DNA of 64,000 bases from Halopseudomonas nanhaiensis (GCF_020025155.1 NZ_CP073751.1:2356001-2420000), one strand, 5' to 3'. Positions 7,551-17,937 are shown, numbered from the stretch's first letter. The notes: generated from the sequence alone by a model not told the origin. Numbers and translations: made by a program.

Positions 7551-9047
7551 TCAGGTCCCGCAGAAAGTCTGCAAGACCATTTCTTCGGGGCGCGGCGGCA
7601 TCGCATAACGCGCATCGGCCTCGGCGTACTCACCGGGCCTGGCCAGACGCTCGACGAGACGATGGAACGGGTCGAAATCTCCCCGCTCGACGGCGGCCTG
7701 GATCACCTCTTCGATCAGATGATTGCGCGGTATGAAGGCCGGATTGCAGAGGAGCATCTGCTGCTGGCGCTGCGCAGCGGAGCTGGTCTCACGCTCAAGC
7801 AATTCCCGCCATCTCTCCAGCCAGGGCTCCAGCACATCGGGGAGCGTGAAGATATGTTCGACGCTGTGAAACCCGGAATTCGGCGCAGCCAGTTCGGCGA
7901 GCCGGCGGAAGGTAAGCGTGTAGTCGGCGCCTGCCGTGGTCATGCGTTCGAGCAGATCGTCGACCAGCGACGCGGCCTCGTCATCCACCCGGGCGATACC
8001 CAGCTTGGCACACATCCGCTGCGCGTAGGCTTCCTTGTAGCGGGCCACGAAGCCATCGATGGCCTGTTGCGCCAGCTCCACTGCCCTGCTCTCGTCCGGG
8101 TCGATGATCGGCAGCAACGCCCGCGCCAGCCAGGCGAGGTTCCACTGGCCGATACCGGGCTGATTGGCATAGGCATAACGGCCGGCGCTATCGATCGAGC
8201 TGAACACCGCCTTGGGGTCGTAGCGATCCATGAACGCACAGGGGCCGTAATCGACCGTCTCGCCGGATACCAGCATGTTGTCTGTATTCATCACCCCGTG
8301 GATGAAGCCGAGTTGCTGCCAGTGCGCAATCAGCTCGGCTTGCCTGGCGATCACACCTTCAAGCAGGGCCAGATAGGGTCGTTCGGCCGTTGCCGCATCG
8401 GGATAATGGCGCTGGATCACATGATCGGCGAGCACCCGCACCGCATCATGATCATCCCGGGCAGCAAAGAATTGAAAGGTGCCGATGCGAATATGACTGC
8501 TCGATACACGGGTCAGCACTCCGCCGGGCAGCGCCCGGTCACGATAGACCGTTTCCCCGGTGGTCACCGCGGCCAGCGCACGGGACGTCGGGACGCCGAG
8601 GACCGCCATGGCTTCGCTTACTACATATTCGCGCAGCACCGGACCGAGCGGCGCACGGCCATCACCGCCCCGCGAGTACGGCGTGCGGCCGGACCCCTTG
8701 AGTTGCAGGTCATAGCGTTGCCCCCGCCGATCGACCACCTCGCCAAGTAGCACGGCGCGGCCATCCCCGAGTTGCGGGTTCCAGCCCCCGAACTGATGGG
8801 CGGCGTACACCGTGGCGATCGGATCGGAGCCCGGTGCGAGCGTATTGCCAGCCAGCACCTGCAGGCCTTCTTCGGACTCCAGCCAGGCGACATCGATGCC
8901 AAGCTGCTGCGCTAGCGCCTGGTTCGCTCGGATGAGACCGGGCGAACGAACCGGCTCCGGCGCCTGCCGGGCATAAAACCTGTCAGGAAGCCGAGCGTAG
9001 CTGTTGTCGAATTCGGGGCCGTGAGGCTGGCTCATCGGGTTCTCCAT
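7551..9047 (-). CDS. selO: Protein adenylyltransferase SelO (YdiU/UPF0061)
   Basis: The 498-residue pseudokinase-fold enzyme transfers AMP from ATP to Ser/Thr/Tyr hydroxyls; in E. coli it links redox stress to protein AMPylation. Signatures seen are HQFGGWNPQLGDGRA (84-98), LKGSGRTPYSRGGDGRAPLG (116-135), SSSHIRIGTFQFF (182-194), the catalytic-loop HGVMNTDNM (250-258) and the metal-binding DYGPCAFMD (266-274). The C-terminus ends TFCGT: the penultimate-region Cys496 takes the place of the selenocysteine found in eukaryotic SelO, so this copy does not need selC. Starts at 9047 or 9035 (MSQPHG) are both possible. It lies immediately upstream of the K+ channel gene. Confidence 0.94.
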   Translation of the reverse strand: MENPMSQPHGPEFDNSYARLPDRFYARQAPEPVRSPGLIRANQALAQQLGIDVAWLESEEGLQVLAGNTLAPGSDPIATVYAAHQFGGWNPQLGDGRAVLLGEVVDRRGQRYDLQLKGSGRTPYSRGGDGRAPLGPVLREYVVSEAMAVLGVPTSRALAAVTTGETVYRDRALPGGVLTRVSSSHIRIGTFQFFAARDDHDAVRVLADHVIQRHYPDAATAERPYLALLEGVIARQAELIAHWQQLGFIHGVMNTDNMLVSGETVDYGPCAFMDRYDPKAVFSSIDSAGRYAYANQPGIGQWNLAWLARALLPIIDPDESRAVELAQQAIDGFVARYKEAYAQRMCAKLGIARVDDEAASLVDDLLERMTTAGADYTLTFRRLAELAAPNSGFHSVEHIFTLPDVLEPWLERWRELLERETSSAAQRQQQMLLCNPAFIPRNHLIEEVIQAAVERGDFDPFHRLVERLARPGEYAEADARYAMPPRPEEMVLQTFCGT

Positions 9048-9196
9048 GTTGATGATTATGATGCTTGGATAGCATAGCCGACCTCACGTTGCATCCGGGC
9101 GAGCAAAAGGCGCGCATGTTTTCAGGGAATTTCCGCTGCACAGTGCGAGTCGCAATCAGAGACGGAGCGGTTTCCCAACAAGACTCAGGAGGACCC

Positions 9197-9664
9197 ATGC
9201 ACATGTCCTATTGGCGCTTCGCCGCCATGATCGCCACCTCGACGATTGTCATGTTCGGGCTGATGTATCTCAACACCTATACCCTCGAACATGTAATGTG
9301 GAGCGAGACACGCGGCTGGATGGCGCTTCTGATGGGCGCGGTCATGGCAATCATAATGTTGAGCTTCATGCTCAGCATGTACGCCAACAAGATGATCAAC
9401 GTCGCCATATACATTGGTGCAGCATTGGTCTTCGCGGTATGTCTCTGGCTGGTTCGCAGCCAGACCACCGTGGACGAGGTCGAATATATGAAGGCGATGA
9501 TCCCGCACCATTCGATCGCCATCATGACCAGCGAGCGTGCGCAGATCGAGGATCCCCGGGTGCGCAAGCTTGCCGAGGAGATCATCGAAGCGCAGCGTCG
9601 TGAAATTTCCGAAATGAAATACCTGATCGAGGCGCTGAACGATGCAAATGCTGACACTGAATGA
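9197..9664 (+). CDS. DUF305-domain membrane protein
   Basis: The 155-residue protein begins with three membrane helices (about 7-27, 41-61 and 68-86). A short DUF305 domain follows, with YMKAMIPHHSIAIMTSERAQI at about 97-117; the MIPHH pair of histidines is the family hallmark and is often linked to metal, especially copper, handling. The start at 9197 has a textbook AGGAGG seven bases upstream. The stop overlaps the start of the next gene by 23 bases, pointing to translational coupling. Full-length DUF305 proteins usually repeat the module; here only one copy is present. Its exact role is unknown. Confidence 0.83.
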   Translation: MHMSYWRFAAMIATSTIVMFGLMYLNTYTLEHVMWSETRGWMALLMGAVMAIIMLSFMLSMYANKMINVAIYIGAALVFAVCLWLVRSQTTVDEVEYMKAMIPHHSIAIMTSERAQIEDPRVRKLAEEIIEAQRREISEMKYLIEALNDANADTE

Positions 9665-10169
9665 TCTCAAGCGGTCCGGGCCCGCGCCTGCCCTCTTCGC
9701 CGGGCTGCTGCTCGCGCTTTGCAGCGGAATGCTCTGGGCTGCGGAGGGGGCAAGGGTCGTCTCGCCAGAGGATGCGATCTGGAACCCCGATCTGAGCGAA
9801 GCCGATCCAGGCCCAATGGGAACCTCAGAGGTCTACCGGGTGATGCAGGCCGAGCCACGTTGCAGCTTTCATTACACCGAGGCCAGCCCCCCTGTTCTGG
9901 TGGTGGGCGAGACGGCAGCTGAGGGTGCGCTGCATGGTCTGATCAAGCTGCATGACCGTCTGGTGCTGCTCACCCCCGCAGGCGCTAAGCGCTTTGACCA
10001 GCTGCGGGTTGGCGGGGTATTAGAAGCCAAGGGCATGGAAGTGCGGATCCTTGAGACCGGCGAGGCCGTGCAACTGGAGGATGGCCAGAATGAAGCGCCT
10101 GCAACGATGCGCTTCATCTTGAATCAGGGAGCGGACACAGGTTACAGCGGCTTCTATCGCTGCACCTGA
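9642..10169 (+). CDS. Exported hypothetical protein coupled to the DUF305 gene
   Basis: The 175-residue product carries a signal peptide (about 1-34, with PALFAGLLLALCSGMLWAAEG). The mature part has EPRCSFHYTE in the middle and a C-terminal SGFYRCT, so a disulphide between the two Cys residues is plausible. I recognise no named family. The start overlaps the DUF305 reading frame by 23 bases (ATG at 9642, alternative at 9648), so the two genes are probably translated together, and the SMR efflux gene follows after 14 bases. The context suggests an envelope function, perhaps metal or toxic-cation tolerance, but this is inference only. Confidence 0.68.
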   Translation: MQMLTLNDLKRSGPAPALFAGLLLALCSGMLWAAEGARVVSPEDAIWNPDLSEADPGPMGTSEVYRVMQAEPRCSFHYTEASPPVLVVGETAAEGALHGLIKLHDRLVLLTPAGAKRFDQLRVGGVLEAKGMEVRILETGEAVQLEDGQNEAPATMRFILNQGADTGYSGFYRCT

Positions 10170-10183
10170 TGGCAGAGGCTTGA

Positions 10184-10516
10184 ATGAAAACCTGGCTGTT
10201 GCTGTTCGCTGCCATTGTCGCCGAGGTGATCGCCACCTCGGCGCTGAAAGCCAGTGACGGCTTTACCCGGACCGGCCCGCTGGTCATCGTCGCGATCGGC
10301 TATGCCATCGCGTTCTACTTTCTGGCTCTGACGCTGCGCACTATCCCCGTTGGGGTGGCATACGCAGTGTGGTCAGGGCTCGGGGTCGTGCTCATCACGC
10401 TTGCCGCCTGGCTCGTTTACGGACAGAAACTCGACGCGCCGGCGATCATCGGCATGGCGATGATCGTAGCGGGCGTGGTGGTGATGAACCTGTTTTCCAG
10501 GACCGGCGTGCATTGA
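10184..10516 (+). CDS. SMR-family multidrug efflux protein (EmrE/QacE type)
   Basis: The 110-residue inner membrane protein with four helices works as an antiparallel dimer exchanging protons for quaternary ammonium or other lipophilic cations. The essential membrane-embedded Glu14 is present in [16 protein letters not shown], followed by the conserved [15 protein letters not shown] (about 55-69) and the GxG-containing last helix [18 protein letters not shown]. Length equals that of EmrE (110). It is the third gene in a rightward run after the DUF305 and unknown exported genes, and is followed by a strong hairpin before the convergent BCCT gene. The substrate could also be a natural amine; guanidinium exporters belong to the same superfamily and are not excluded. 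Confidence 0.92.
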   Translation: MKTWLLLFAAIVAEVIATSALKASDGFTRTGPLVIVAIGYAIAFYFLALTLRTIPVGVAYAVWSGLGVVLITLAAWLVYGQKLDAPAIIGMAMIVAGVVVMNLFSRTGVH

Positions 10517-10525
10517 GCTGCGCCG

Positions 10526-10550
10526 GCGGGGGGCTTTGACGCCCCCCCGC
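10526..10550. terminator. GC-rich hairpin between convergent genes
   Basis: GCGGGGGG (10526-10533) pairs with CCCCCCGC (10543-10550). The eight-pair stem lies in the 41-base gap between the SMR efflux and BCCT stop codons. No T-run follows, so termination efficiency is uncertain. Confidence 0.55.
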
Positions 10551-10557
10551 GAGCTGC

Positions 10558-11775
10558 CTAGTGCACCATCTCGATCTTGCGGAAGTCCAGTTCGTTGTCC
10601 CTGGGCGAGGCCTGGATGGACATCACTTCCTTGCGCTTGTTCAGCAGGATGTAGGCAAAGCATGAGAAGTAGATCGCGATGACAAGCGCACCGACCCACT
10701 CGATCTCGAGGAAATCCAGCTGGAACAGGATGGTCAGCGCGCACATCAGCACGAAGTTGCCGAGATAGTAGCGGCCGCGCCCCACTCGCCGGGCGGTCAG
10801 ATTCAGGTTCTCGGAATACAGGCGGATCAGCGAGTCCAGTGAATTGACAACCATCAGCACCCCGACACTGATCATCGCCATGCTCACCCAGGTAGCGATG
10901 TTCAAGCCTTCCTGGTGATAGTGGAAGAGGATCACGAACCATACGCCGATCGCCACCGACGGGAAGAACAGCATCGCCAGGAACAGTTGCCAGGTACGCA
11001 GGCCGCCGACGAAGCGGGCAGTGAATTGCCCGATCATGATGCTCCACGAGAACCACCAGAACAGGTAGAACTCATGATATTCGTTGATCGGCAGCATGAA
11101 GCGATGCAGATTGCTGAAATACTCACCGATCAGCCCCGTTCCCAGCGTGAAGTCGCTGATGTCTCCGCGATCGGTCAGGAAGGCCCGCGCCCACATCACG
11201 GCGATCAGCAGCAGGAAGAAGCCGGATGAACTCAGGCTGAGTATTCGCACATACTTGATGTCGCTGCTCGAATAGACGGCCGCACCGATCGCCGCCATCA
11301 CGATCAGGTAGAACACCGGCAATACCGTTTCGCCGTCGCCAAGCTGCGGCAGGTACCACGGCAGGTTCACCAGCAACAGGTAGGCAGTGAAGGCGCAGGT
11401 GCCGATGATCACCGCGTTGTTGACGAACTTGACCACCCGGAACTCGAAGAACTTCACCCGCGGCTCGATGATGCAGAAATAGAAGCAGGTGAGGAAGTAG
11501 AAGCCCCAGATGAGGAAGCCCCAGAAGCCGAATTCGATGGCCAGGGGGTTGGCAAAGCTGTACTCCGGGCTTTCCGCGGTATCGGCGTAGCCCGCAAATT
11601 CGGTGAGCGGGAACATGATCAGCCCCACATCCAGGCCCGAGGTGAACAGGATCGCCACAAAGGTCAGCGTGTGTACCGGTGTAACGCCGATGCAGCGCAG
11701 GTTCCACCACTTGGCAAGAATCAGCGCGATTGCGCCGAAGGTGAACAGCATCCCTATCGATAGCCAGAGCGTCAT
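10558..11775 (-). CDS. Divergent, shortened BCCT-family transporter (putative choline/betaine uptake)
   Basis: The 405-residue polytopic membrane protein resembles BCCT carriers in spaced blocks: VAILFTSGLDVGLIMFPLTEF (45-65) matches the family's MLFAAGMGIGLVFWGVAEP region, FWGFLIWGFYFLTCFYF its next helix, and FWWFSWSIMIGQFTARFVGGLRT the W-rich motif region. It is well below the usual 500-700 residues. ATG 11775 is preferred since GGAGG lies five bases upstream and the helix content starts there; an upstream extension to 11865 is unconvincing. It follows betA in the same direction, so uptake of choline or a related trimethylammonium compound feeding BetA/BetB is the natural proposal. The substrate and ion coupling are unproven. 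Confidence 0.7.
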   Translation of the reverse strand: MTLWLSIGMLFTFGAIALILAKWWNLRCIGVTPVHTLTFVAILFTSGLDVGLIMFPLTEFAGYADTAESPEYSFANPLAIEFGFWGFLIWGFYFLTCFYFCIIEPRVKFFEFRVVKFVNNAVIIGTCAFTAYLLLVNLPWYLPQLGDGETVLPVFYLIVMAAIGAAVYSSSDIKYVRILSLSSSGFFLLLIAVMWARAFLTDRGDISDFTLGTGLIGEYFSNLHRFMLPINEYHEFYLFWWFSWSIMIGQFTARFVGGLRTWQLFLAMLFFPSVAIGVWFVILFHYHQEGLNIATWVSMAMISVGVLMVVNSLDSLIRLYSENLNLTARRVGRGRYYLGNFVLMCALTILFQLDFLEIEWVGALVIAIYFSCFAYILLNKRKEVMSIQASPRDNELDFRKIEMVH

Positions 11776-11948
11776 GCGAACCTCCAGCCAGGCCGGTTGA
11801 TGAGAGTCATTGAGAGCATGGTTGTTTCCTTCCGTTTGTAAAGGACACAAACCTCCGCATTGCACGGACAGGGCTTGCCTATATGTCGCTGGTCGACGGC
11901 GCTGAGCGCCCTGGCGGCAATAGGAAAATCCTGACGGTTTGCATGAAT

Positions 11949-11966
11949 CGCGGGCTTGCGCCCGCG
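11949..11966. terminator. Hairpin downstream of betA
   Basis: CGCGGGC (11949-11955) and GCCCGCG (11960-11966) form a seven-pair stem with a four-base loop, just after the betA stop at 11971. No T-run follows, so it could attenuate rather than end the bet transcript before the BCCT gene. Confidence 0.4.
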
Positions 11967-11970
11967 CAAA

Positions 11971-13653
11971 TCAGGCGAGTACCCGCGCCGCCTCCCTCGG
12001 GCGCTGGCGTGCTTGCCACTGTTCATCCATCGACACCGGTGCGTTCGATGGAGCCATGGGCTCGAAGCCCCGAATGATGTCTGCTGCGCGCTCGGCGAGC
12101 ATGATCGTCGGCGCGTTCAGATTGCCGTTGGGTATGGTCGGGAAAATCGACGAGTCGACCACACGCAGATTCTGAATGCCGTGCACGCGCGTCTGCGGGT
12201 CAACCACCGCCATGTCGTCAGTCCCCATCTTGCAGGAGCAGGACGGGTGATACGCGCTTTCCACCGCACTGCGCACAAAGGCATCGATCTCCTCGTCGCT
12301 CTGAACGTGCGCCCCCGGCTGAATTTCGTCCCCGCGATACTCGTCCATGGCCTGCTGATGGATGATTTCGCGGGACAGGCGTACGCAGGCGCGGAAGCCC
12401 TCCCGGTCTTCTTCTTCCTTCAGATAGTTGAAGAGGATCTCGGGATGCTGGCGTGGATCGGGTGATCGAACATGCACATGTCCACGGCTTTTCGGCTTGT
12501 TGTGCCCGACATGCAACTGAAAACCGTCCCCGGCGAACGCCTCCTTGCCGTCGTAGCGCATGGCAGCGGGAAGGAAGTGGTACTGAATGTCGGGCCACTC
12601 CACTCCGGCTCTGGAACGGATGAAGCCGCAGGACTCGAAGTGGTTGGTCGCGCCCAGCCCTGTCTTGAAAAAGAACCACTGGGCACCGATCTGCAATCGG
12701 CTGAGCATGCCGAGCCTGCGATTGAGCGAAACCGGCTTCAGGCAGCGAAACTGAAAATAGAATTCCAGATGGTCCTGCAGGTTCTCGCCGACGCCCGGCA
12801 ACTCGTGCACCACATCGATACCGGCCTTCTCCAGCACATCGCGCCGGCCAATGCCCGAAAGTTGCAGCAGATGCGGCGAGCCGATAGAGCCCGCCGCCAG
12901 GATCACCTCCCGATCAGCCCGCACGGTCAGCACTTCGCCCTTGCGCTCGTACTGCACACCCGTGGCCCGCTTGCCTTCCAGCACGACCCGGTGCACCAGC
13001 GCATGGGTAACGACCGTAAGATTGGACCGGCTGCGCACCGGGCGCAGATAAGCGTTCGACGTAGACCAGCGTACGCCGTTCTTGATGGTCATCTGCATCG
13101 GGCCGAAGCCTTCCTGCTGGGCGCCATTGTAGTCTGCGGTGGCCGGGTAGCCGGCCTGGACGCCAGCATCGATGAAGGCTCGGTACAGGGGATTCTTCAT
13201 CTGGTTGCCGGTATTCACCCCGAGCGGACCGCGATCGCCACGATAGCTGTCGGAGCCAAAGGTCCAGGTCTCCGCCTTCTTGAAGTACGGCAGACAATGC
13301 CGATAATCCCACCCTTCGGCGCCCTCCTCCTGCCACTCGTCGAAGTCCCTGGCATGACCGCGTACGTAGACCATGCCATTGATCGATGAAGAGCCTCCCA
13401 ACACCTTGCCGCGGGGGCAATGCATGCGTCGGTTATCCAGGTACGGTTCCGGTTCGCTCTCGTACTGCCAGTTGTACTTGCTGGTATTCATCGGGATCGA
13501 CAGCGCGGTAGGCATCTGAATGAACAGGCTGCGGTCGCTGCCGCCGTTCTCCAGAAGCAAAACACTGCATTTGCCGTCTTCGCTCAGACGGTTGGCGAGC
13601 ACGCAGCCCGCCGAGCCGGCACCGATAACAATATAATCGTATGTCTGGGTCAT
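11971..13653 (-). CDS. betA: Choline dehydrogenase
   Basis: The 560-residue GMC-family flavoenzyme oxidises choline to betaine aldehyde (and can go on to glycine betaine), feeding electrons to the respiratory chain at the membrane. The N-terminal FAD-binding motif [17 protein letters not shown] lies at 9-25, with [21 protein letters not shown] (79-99) and [22 protein letters not shown] as the GMC signatures. The active-site region [12 protein letters not shown] and the C-terminal [20 protein letters not shown] are intact. It ends the betI-betB-betA series; betB stops 11 bases upstream of its start. The C-terminal 25 residues are Arg/Gln/Ala-rich and probably disordered. Control by BetI through the palindrome upstream of betI is expected. 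Confidence 0.96.
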   Translation of the reverse strand: MTQTYDYIVIGAGSAGCVLANRLSEDGKCSVLLLENGGSDRSLFIQMPTALSIPMNTSKYNWQYESEPEPYLDNRRMHCPRGKVLGGSSSINGMVYVRGHARDFDEWQEEGAEGWDYRHCLPYFKKAETWTFGSDSYRGDRGPLGVNTGNQMKNPLYRAFIDAGVQAGYPATADYNGAQQEGFGPMQMTIKNGVRWSTSNAYLRPVRSRSNLTVVTHALVHRVVLEGKRATGVQYERKGEVLTVRADREVILAAGSIGSPHLLQLSGIGRRDVLEKAGIDVVHELPGVGENLQDHLEFYFQFRCLKPVSLNRRLGMLSRLQIGAQWFFFKTGLGATNHFESCGFIRSRAGVEWPDIQYHFLPAAMRYDGKEAFAGDGFQLHVGHNKPKSRGHVHVRSPDPRQHPEILFNYLKEEEDREGFRACVRLSREIIHQQAMDEYRGDEIQPGAHVQSDEEIDAFVRSAVESAYHPSCSCKMGTDDMAVVDPQTRVHGIQNLRVVDSSIFPTIPNGNLNAPTIMLAERAADIIRGFEPMAPSNAPVSMDEQWQARQRPREAARVLA

Positions 13654-13664
13654 GGAATGTCCCC

Positions 13665-15128
<1,464 letters not shown>

Positions 15129-15141
15129 AAATGCTCTCCGG

Positions 15142-15735
15142 TTAACGGGGGCTTTGCTGCAGAGCGCCAATCACATAGCGCTTGCAGAGGGCCTCACCCA
15201 TGGCAAAACTCTGTTCCGGCTCCGGGCTCAATGCGCCACGAAGCCAGAACCCATCAATCATCGCCGCTGCCTTCAGCGCCGCTTCGGTCGCCTCCTGCGC
15301 GGGCAATTTCTGTGCGAACGAATAACGCAGATTGCTGTAGAGCCGCGCGTTGTTGATCTGCTGCAGCCGCTTGAAGCCAGGCTCGTGCAGCGCCCTGGCC
15401 CAGAAGCTCAACCAGGTGCGGCTGGCCAGCTCCGAGCGCTGGAATTCGGTGAAGTTGGCTTCCACGATGCACAGCAGCCGCTGTTCCGGCGATCCATCGG
15501 TGGCGCGTATACGCTCGCGGAAATCCTTGCCCAGCTGGTCGAGCAGATAACGCAGCGCGGCCTCTATCAATCCCTGCTTGCCACCGAAATAGTGGCTGAT
15601 GATGCCCGACGACATCCCGGCCCTGCGGCTGATGGTGACGATCGTGGTGTTCTGCAACCCGATTTCGGCGATGGATTCCAACGCCGCCTGAATCAGCTGC
15701 TGTCGGCGGGTGTCTTTCATTCCAACTATAGGCAT
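15142..15735 (-). CDS. betI: TetR-type repressor BetI of choline metabolism
   Basis: The 197-residue choline-responsive repressor begins [19 protein letters not shown], the typical BetI start. The N-terminal helix-turn-helix (about 25-48, [23 protein letters not shown]) matches the DNA-binding region of the family; the C-terminal ligand and dimer domain keeps [18 protein letters not shown] and [10 protein letters not shown]. Choline binding is known to relieve repression in E. coli and Pseudomonas. It is first in the betIBA operon and a perfect palindrome matching the BetI site lies 22 bases upstream of its start codon, so autoregulation is expected. Confidence 0.96.
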   Translation of the reverse strand: MPIVGMKDTRRQQLIQAALESIAEIGLQNTTIVTISRRAGMSSGIISHYFGGKQGLIEAALRYLLDQLGKDFRERIRATDGSPEQRLLCIVEANFTEFQRSELASRTWLSFWARALHEPGFKRLQQINNARLYSNLRYSFAQKLPAQEATEAALKAAAMIDGFWLRGALSPEPEQSFAMGEALCKRYVIGALQQSPR

Positions 15736-15757
15736 GATGTCGCGTTCGCGTTTATTG

Positions 15758-15771
15758 ATTGAACGTTCAAT
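15758..15771. promoter_or_regulatory. BetI operator palindrome
   Basis: ATTGAACGTTCAAT is a perfect 14-base palindrome 22 bases upstream of betI, with further matching T/A pairs two and three bases outside it. It matches the known BetI box around bet promoters in enteric bacteria and Pseudomonas. BetI bound here would block transcription of betIBA. Confidence 0.88.
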
Positions 15772-16212
15772 TAACGAAAAGGCTACAGGAATGGGAGCAC
15801 GACTTCAACTCAGGCCTACCTCTGGCTTGCCGCCCGGTGCTCTCCTGGATCACATCCCGCCCCCGTTGGAACGGCCTGAACGCGAAGACGCATGCACGGA
15901 TCTGCGCGGTGGCCGAAGCGCTTTCGCGGGCAGGCACCTTTGCGCGTCACACCCCGACCTCGCAACATACCTGAGCGTCCCAGAAAGGTTGCAGCTAACG
16001 CCGCTTCGCTTGTTTGGAATTACTGCGCCATTAACGTGTCATTACTGTACGGCCCGCAGCGCTGCATTGCCTGCACCGGCCGTGTTCAGAGTCCGTTTGG
16101 AAGTGGCGGCTGACGTACCTGCGAGGCAGTCTTGGGCAAGGGAGCGCGCACGTAGGGGTCATGATCATTCGCTACCGGGCAAACCGACAGGTTTTTCTCG
16201 AGGTACGTATTC
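15772..16212. other. Intergenic stretch without a recognised gene
   Basis: This 441-base gap separates the divergent betI and DUF3135 genes. A 71-codon frame starting with TTG inside the BetI operator (15759-15974) and a longer frame across it (15710-16309) have no family resemblance and no ribosome site. I see no terminator or repeat; it probably holds the two promoters plus unassigned DNA. Confidence 0.5.
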
Positions 16213-16569
16213 ATGGCCAGACCACTCAACGCATTGCCGAGTTTCGATGAGCTCAAAGCGATGGCTGCCGAGCGACCGGAAGAGCTGGAGAGCCTCAGGA
16301 AACGGATGACCGATGAGATTCTACGCGATGCACCGGAGGACCGCCGTCGTCGACTGGAAGGGATTGTCTTCAAAATCAACGCCGAAAGACGCCGTTGCAA
16401 GAATCCTCTGCAAGCCTGCATCCGCATATCGCAGATGATGATGGACTCGGTGGTAGAGTTGCGCGAAGCGGTCAACACGCTTGGCTCGCAGCCCGGGCGC
16501 CAGCCCCTTCACGCCGAAGCTCCGCGAACCGCGGACGTGGTTCCGTTCAGAAGACAGGCCGGGTCTTAA
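16213..16569 (+). CDS. DUF3135-domain protein
   Basis: This 118-residue cytoplasmic protein shows the DUF3135 pattern: LPSFDELKAMAAERPEELE, then LRKRMTDEILRDAPEDRRRRLEGIVFKINAERRRCKNPLQACIRISQMM. The last 30 residues are Pro/Arg-rich and probably flexible. The family occurs in pseudomonads and relatives and has no established function; the helical, highly charged character suggests a protein- or RNA-binding role, which is speculation. GAGG lies about ten bases upstream of the ATG. No operon partner is evident; the methyltransferase gene begins 92 bases downstream. Confidence 0.82.
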   Translation: MARPLNALPSFDELKAMAAERPEELESLRKRMTDEILRDAPEDRRRRLEGIVFKINAERRRCKNPLQACIRISQMMMDSVVELREAVNTLGSQPGRQPLHAEAPRTADVVPFRRQAGS

Positions 16570-16661
16570 GCTACGATCAGCCCGACATACGTCGGGCATT
16601 CGCTTGTCGCGCGTAACCAGGTCGGTTTCAATGGGGTGTCTACATTTCAGGCCCGACCCGC

Positions 16662-17303
16662 ATGCCCCTTCGCCCCGATCAGCTCACAGACCCGATGCTG
16701 CGACAAGCCAGCGCAACCACGCTAGCCCATTATGAGGAGGTCGCGGAAGCATTCCGTGACAATACCCTCGATCATGACGTGAGCCAGAATATTGCCGCCC
16801 TCCTCCGCCATGTCCGCACCGCAGCACCCTACCGGCTTCTGGACTTCGGTTGTGGTCCAGGCCGCGACCTGCGAACGCTCACTGCACTCGGGCATCTGGC
16901 CACCGGGCTGGACGGTTGCCAACGATTCGTCGCGATGGCAAGAGCGTCGAGCGGCTGTGACGTCTGGTTGCAGAACTTTCTCGAGCTGGACCTGCCTGGG
17001 GATCATTTTGACGGGATCTTCGCCAACGCCGTACTCTTTCACATTCCCAGCCAGAATATCCTTCAGGTGCTCCGGCAGTTGCACGCATCACTCCGGTCGA
17101 ACGGGGTGCTCTTCTGCTCCAACCCCCGCGGTCAGGATGAGGAAGGCTGGAATGGCGATCGATATGCGGTTTACTACCGCTGGGAGACCTGGCAGCGCAT
17201 CATGAACGAGGCTGGTTTCACCGAGCTGGAACATTATTATCGCCCCGACGGACTGCCGCGTGAACAGCAACCCTGGCTCGCCAGCGTCTGGCGCCGCTCG
17301 TAA
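16662..17303 (+). CDS. Class I SAM-dependent methyltransferase
   Basis: The 213-residue Rossmann methyltransferase carries motif I LLDFGCGPGRDL (59-70) for S-adenosylmethionine, then GLDGCQRFVAMAR (motif II region) and LPGDHFDGIFANAVLFHIP (motif IV, with aromatic and acidic positions). The C-terminal half keeps the SNPRGQDEEGWNGDRYAVYY segment seen in small-molecule methyltransferases of the UbiE/TehB type. The substrate is unknown. The flavin reductase-like gene starts 13 bases after its stop, so the two are probably co-transcribed. No strong ribosome site precedes ATG 16662, but the next in-frame starts would cut conserved sequence. Confidence 0.85.
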   Translation: MPLRPDQLTDPMLRQASATTLAHYEEVAEAFRDNTLDHDVSQNIAALLRHVRTAAPYRLLDFGCGPGRDLRTLTALGHLATGLDGCQRFVAMARASSGCDVWLQNFLELDLPGDHFDGIFANAVLFHIPSQNILQVLRQLHASLRSNGVLFCSNPRGQDEEGWNGDRYAVYYRWETWQRIMNEAGFTELEHYYRPDGLPREQQPWLASVWRRS

Positions 17304-17316
17304 CCCCGGAGAACAT

Positions 17317-17937
17317 ATGCCCGATGACATGTACTACTACGAACCTGCCAGGGGTCACGGACTCCCCCACGACCCGTTCAACGCTATCGTCGGCCCGCGG
17401 CCGATCGGCTGGATCTCATCGCAGAACGCATCGGGGCAGGTCAATCTGGCTCCCTACAGTTTCTTCAACGCCTTCAATTACGTCCCTCCGATAATCGGGT
17501 TCTCTTCGCTCCAACGAAAGGACAGCCTGATCAATATCGAAGAGACAGGTGAGTTCGTCTGGAACCTGGTTACCCGAGAGTTGGCCGAAGCCATGAACCA
17601 GACTTGCGCCAGTGTCGGACCGGAGGTCAACGAGTTCGAACTGGGCGGTCTGACGCCGGCTCCGTCGTCCCTGATCGCCCCGCCCCGGGTAAAGGAGGCG
17701 CGGGTATCGTTCGAATGCAAGGCCACGCAGATAGTGCAGCTGCAGCGTGCAGATGGCCATGCCGTGCCGACCTGGATGGTCTTTGGCGAGGTGGTGGCGG
17801 TACACATCGACCAGGCTCTGCTCAAGGACGGCCGCTACGACACGGCCGCGGCCGAGCCCGTGCTGCGCGGTGGCGGCCCGGCGGACTACTTTTTGCTGGC
17901 ACCCGACTCGCTGTTCCGCATGAACAGGCCGCGCTGA
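17317..17937 (+). CDS. Flavin reductase-like FMN-binding split-barrel protein
   Basis: The 206-residue protein has the flavin-reductase-like domain throughout: IVGPRPIGWISSQNASGQVNLAPYSFFNAFNYVPP (residues about 21-55) matches the family start, then GEFVWNLVTRELAEAMNQT and ESFEC-type strands with HAVPTWMVFGEVVAVHID. Members bind FMN and reduce it with NAD(P)H, or serve as flavin-dependent oxidoreductases on small substrates. ATG 17317 is preceded by CGGAGAAC; the longer frame from 17260 overlaps the methyltransferase. With the methyltransferase it forms a two-gene unit, and a small acidic protein gene follows 98 bases later. Confidence 0.87.
   Translation: MPDDMYYYEPARGHGLPHDPFNAIVGPRPIGWISSQNASGQVNLAPYSFFNAFNYVPPIIGFSSLQRKDSLINIEETGEFVWNLVTRELAEAMNQTCASVGPEVNEFELGGLTPAPSSLIAPPRVKEARVSFECKATQIVQLQRADGHAVPTWMVFGEVVAVHIDQALLKDGRYDTAAAEPVLRGGGPADYFLLAPDSLFRMNRPR

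Noticed and set aside
7401-8750. Plus-strand open frame of 449 codons
   Set aside because: Antisense to selO, whose conserved motifs are complete; the frame resembles no known protein.
7551-9047. SelO as a selenoprotein using the nearby selC
   Set aside because: The C-terminus reads TFCGT with a Cys codon and an ordinary stop; no in-frame TGA is needed.
15710-16309. 199-codon plus-strand frame between betI and the DUF3135 gene
   Set aside because: It covers the BetI operator and has no family resemblance or ribosome site.
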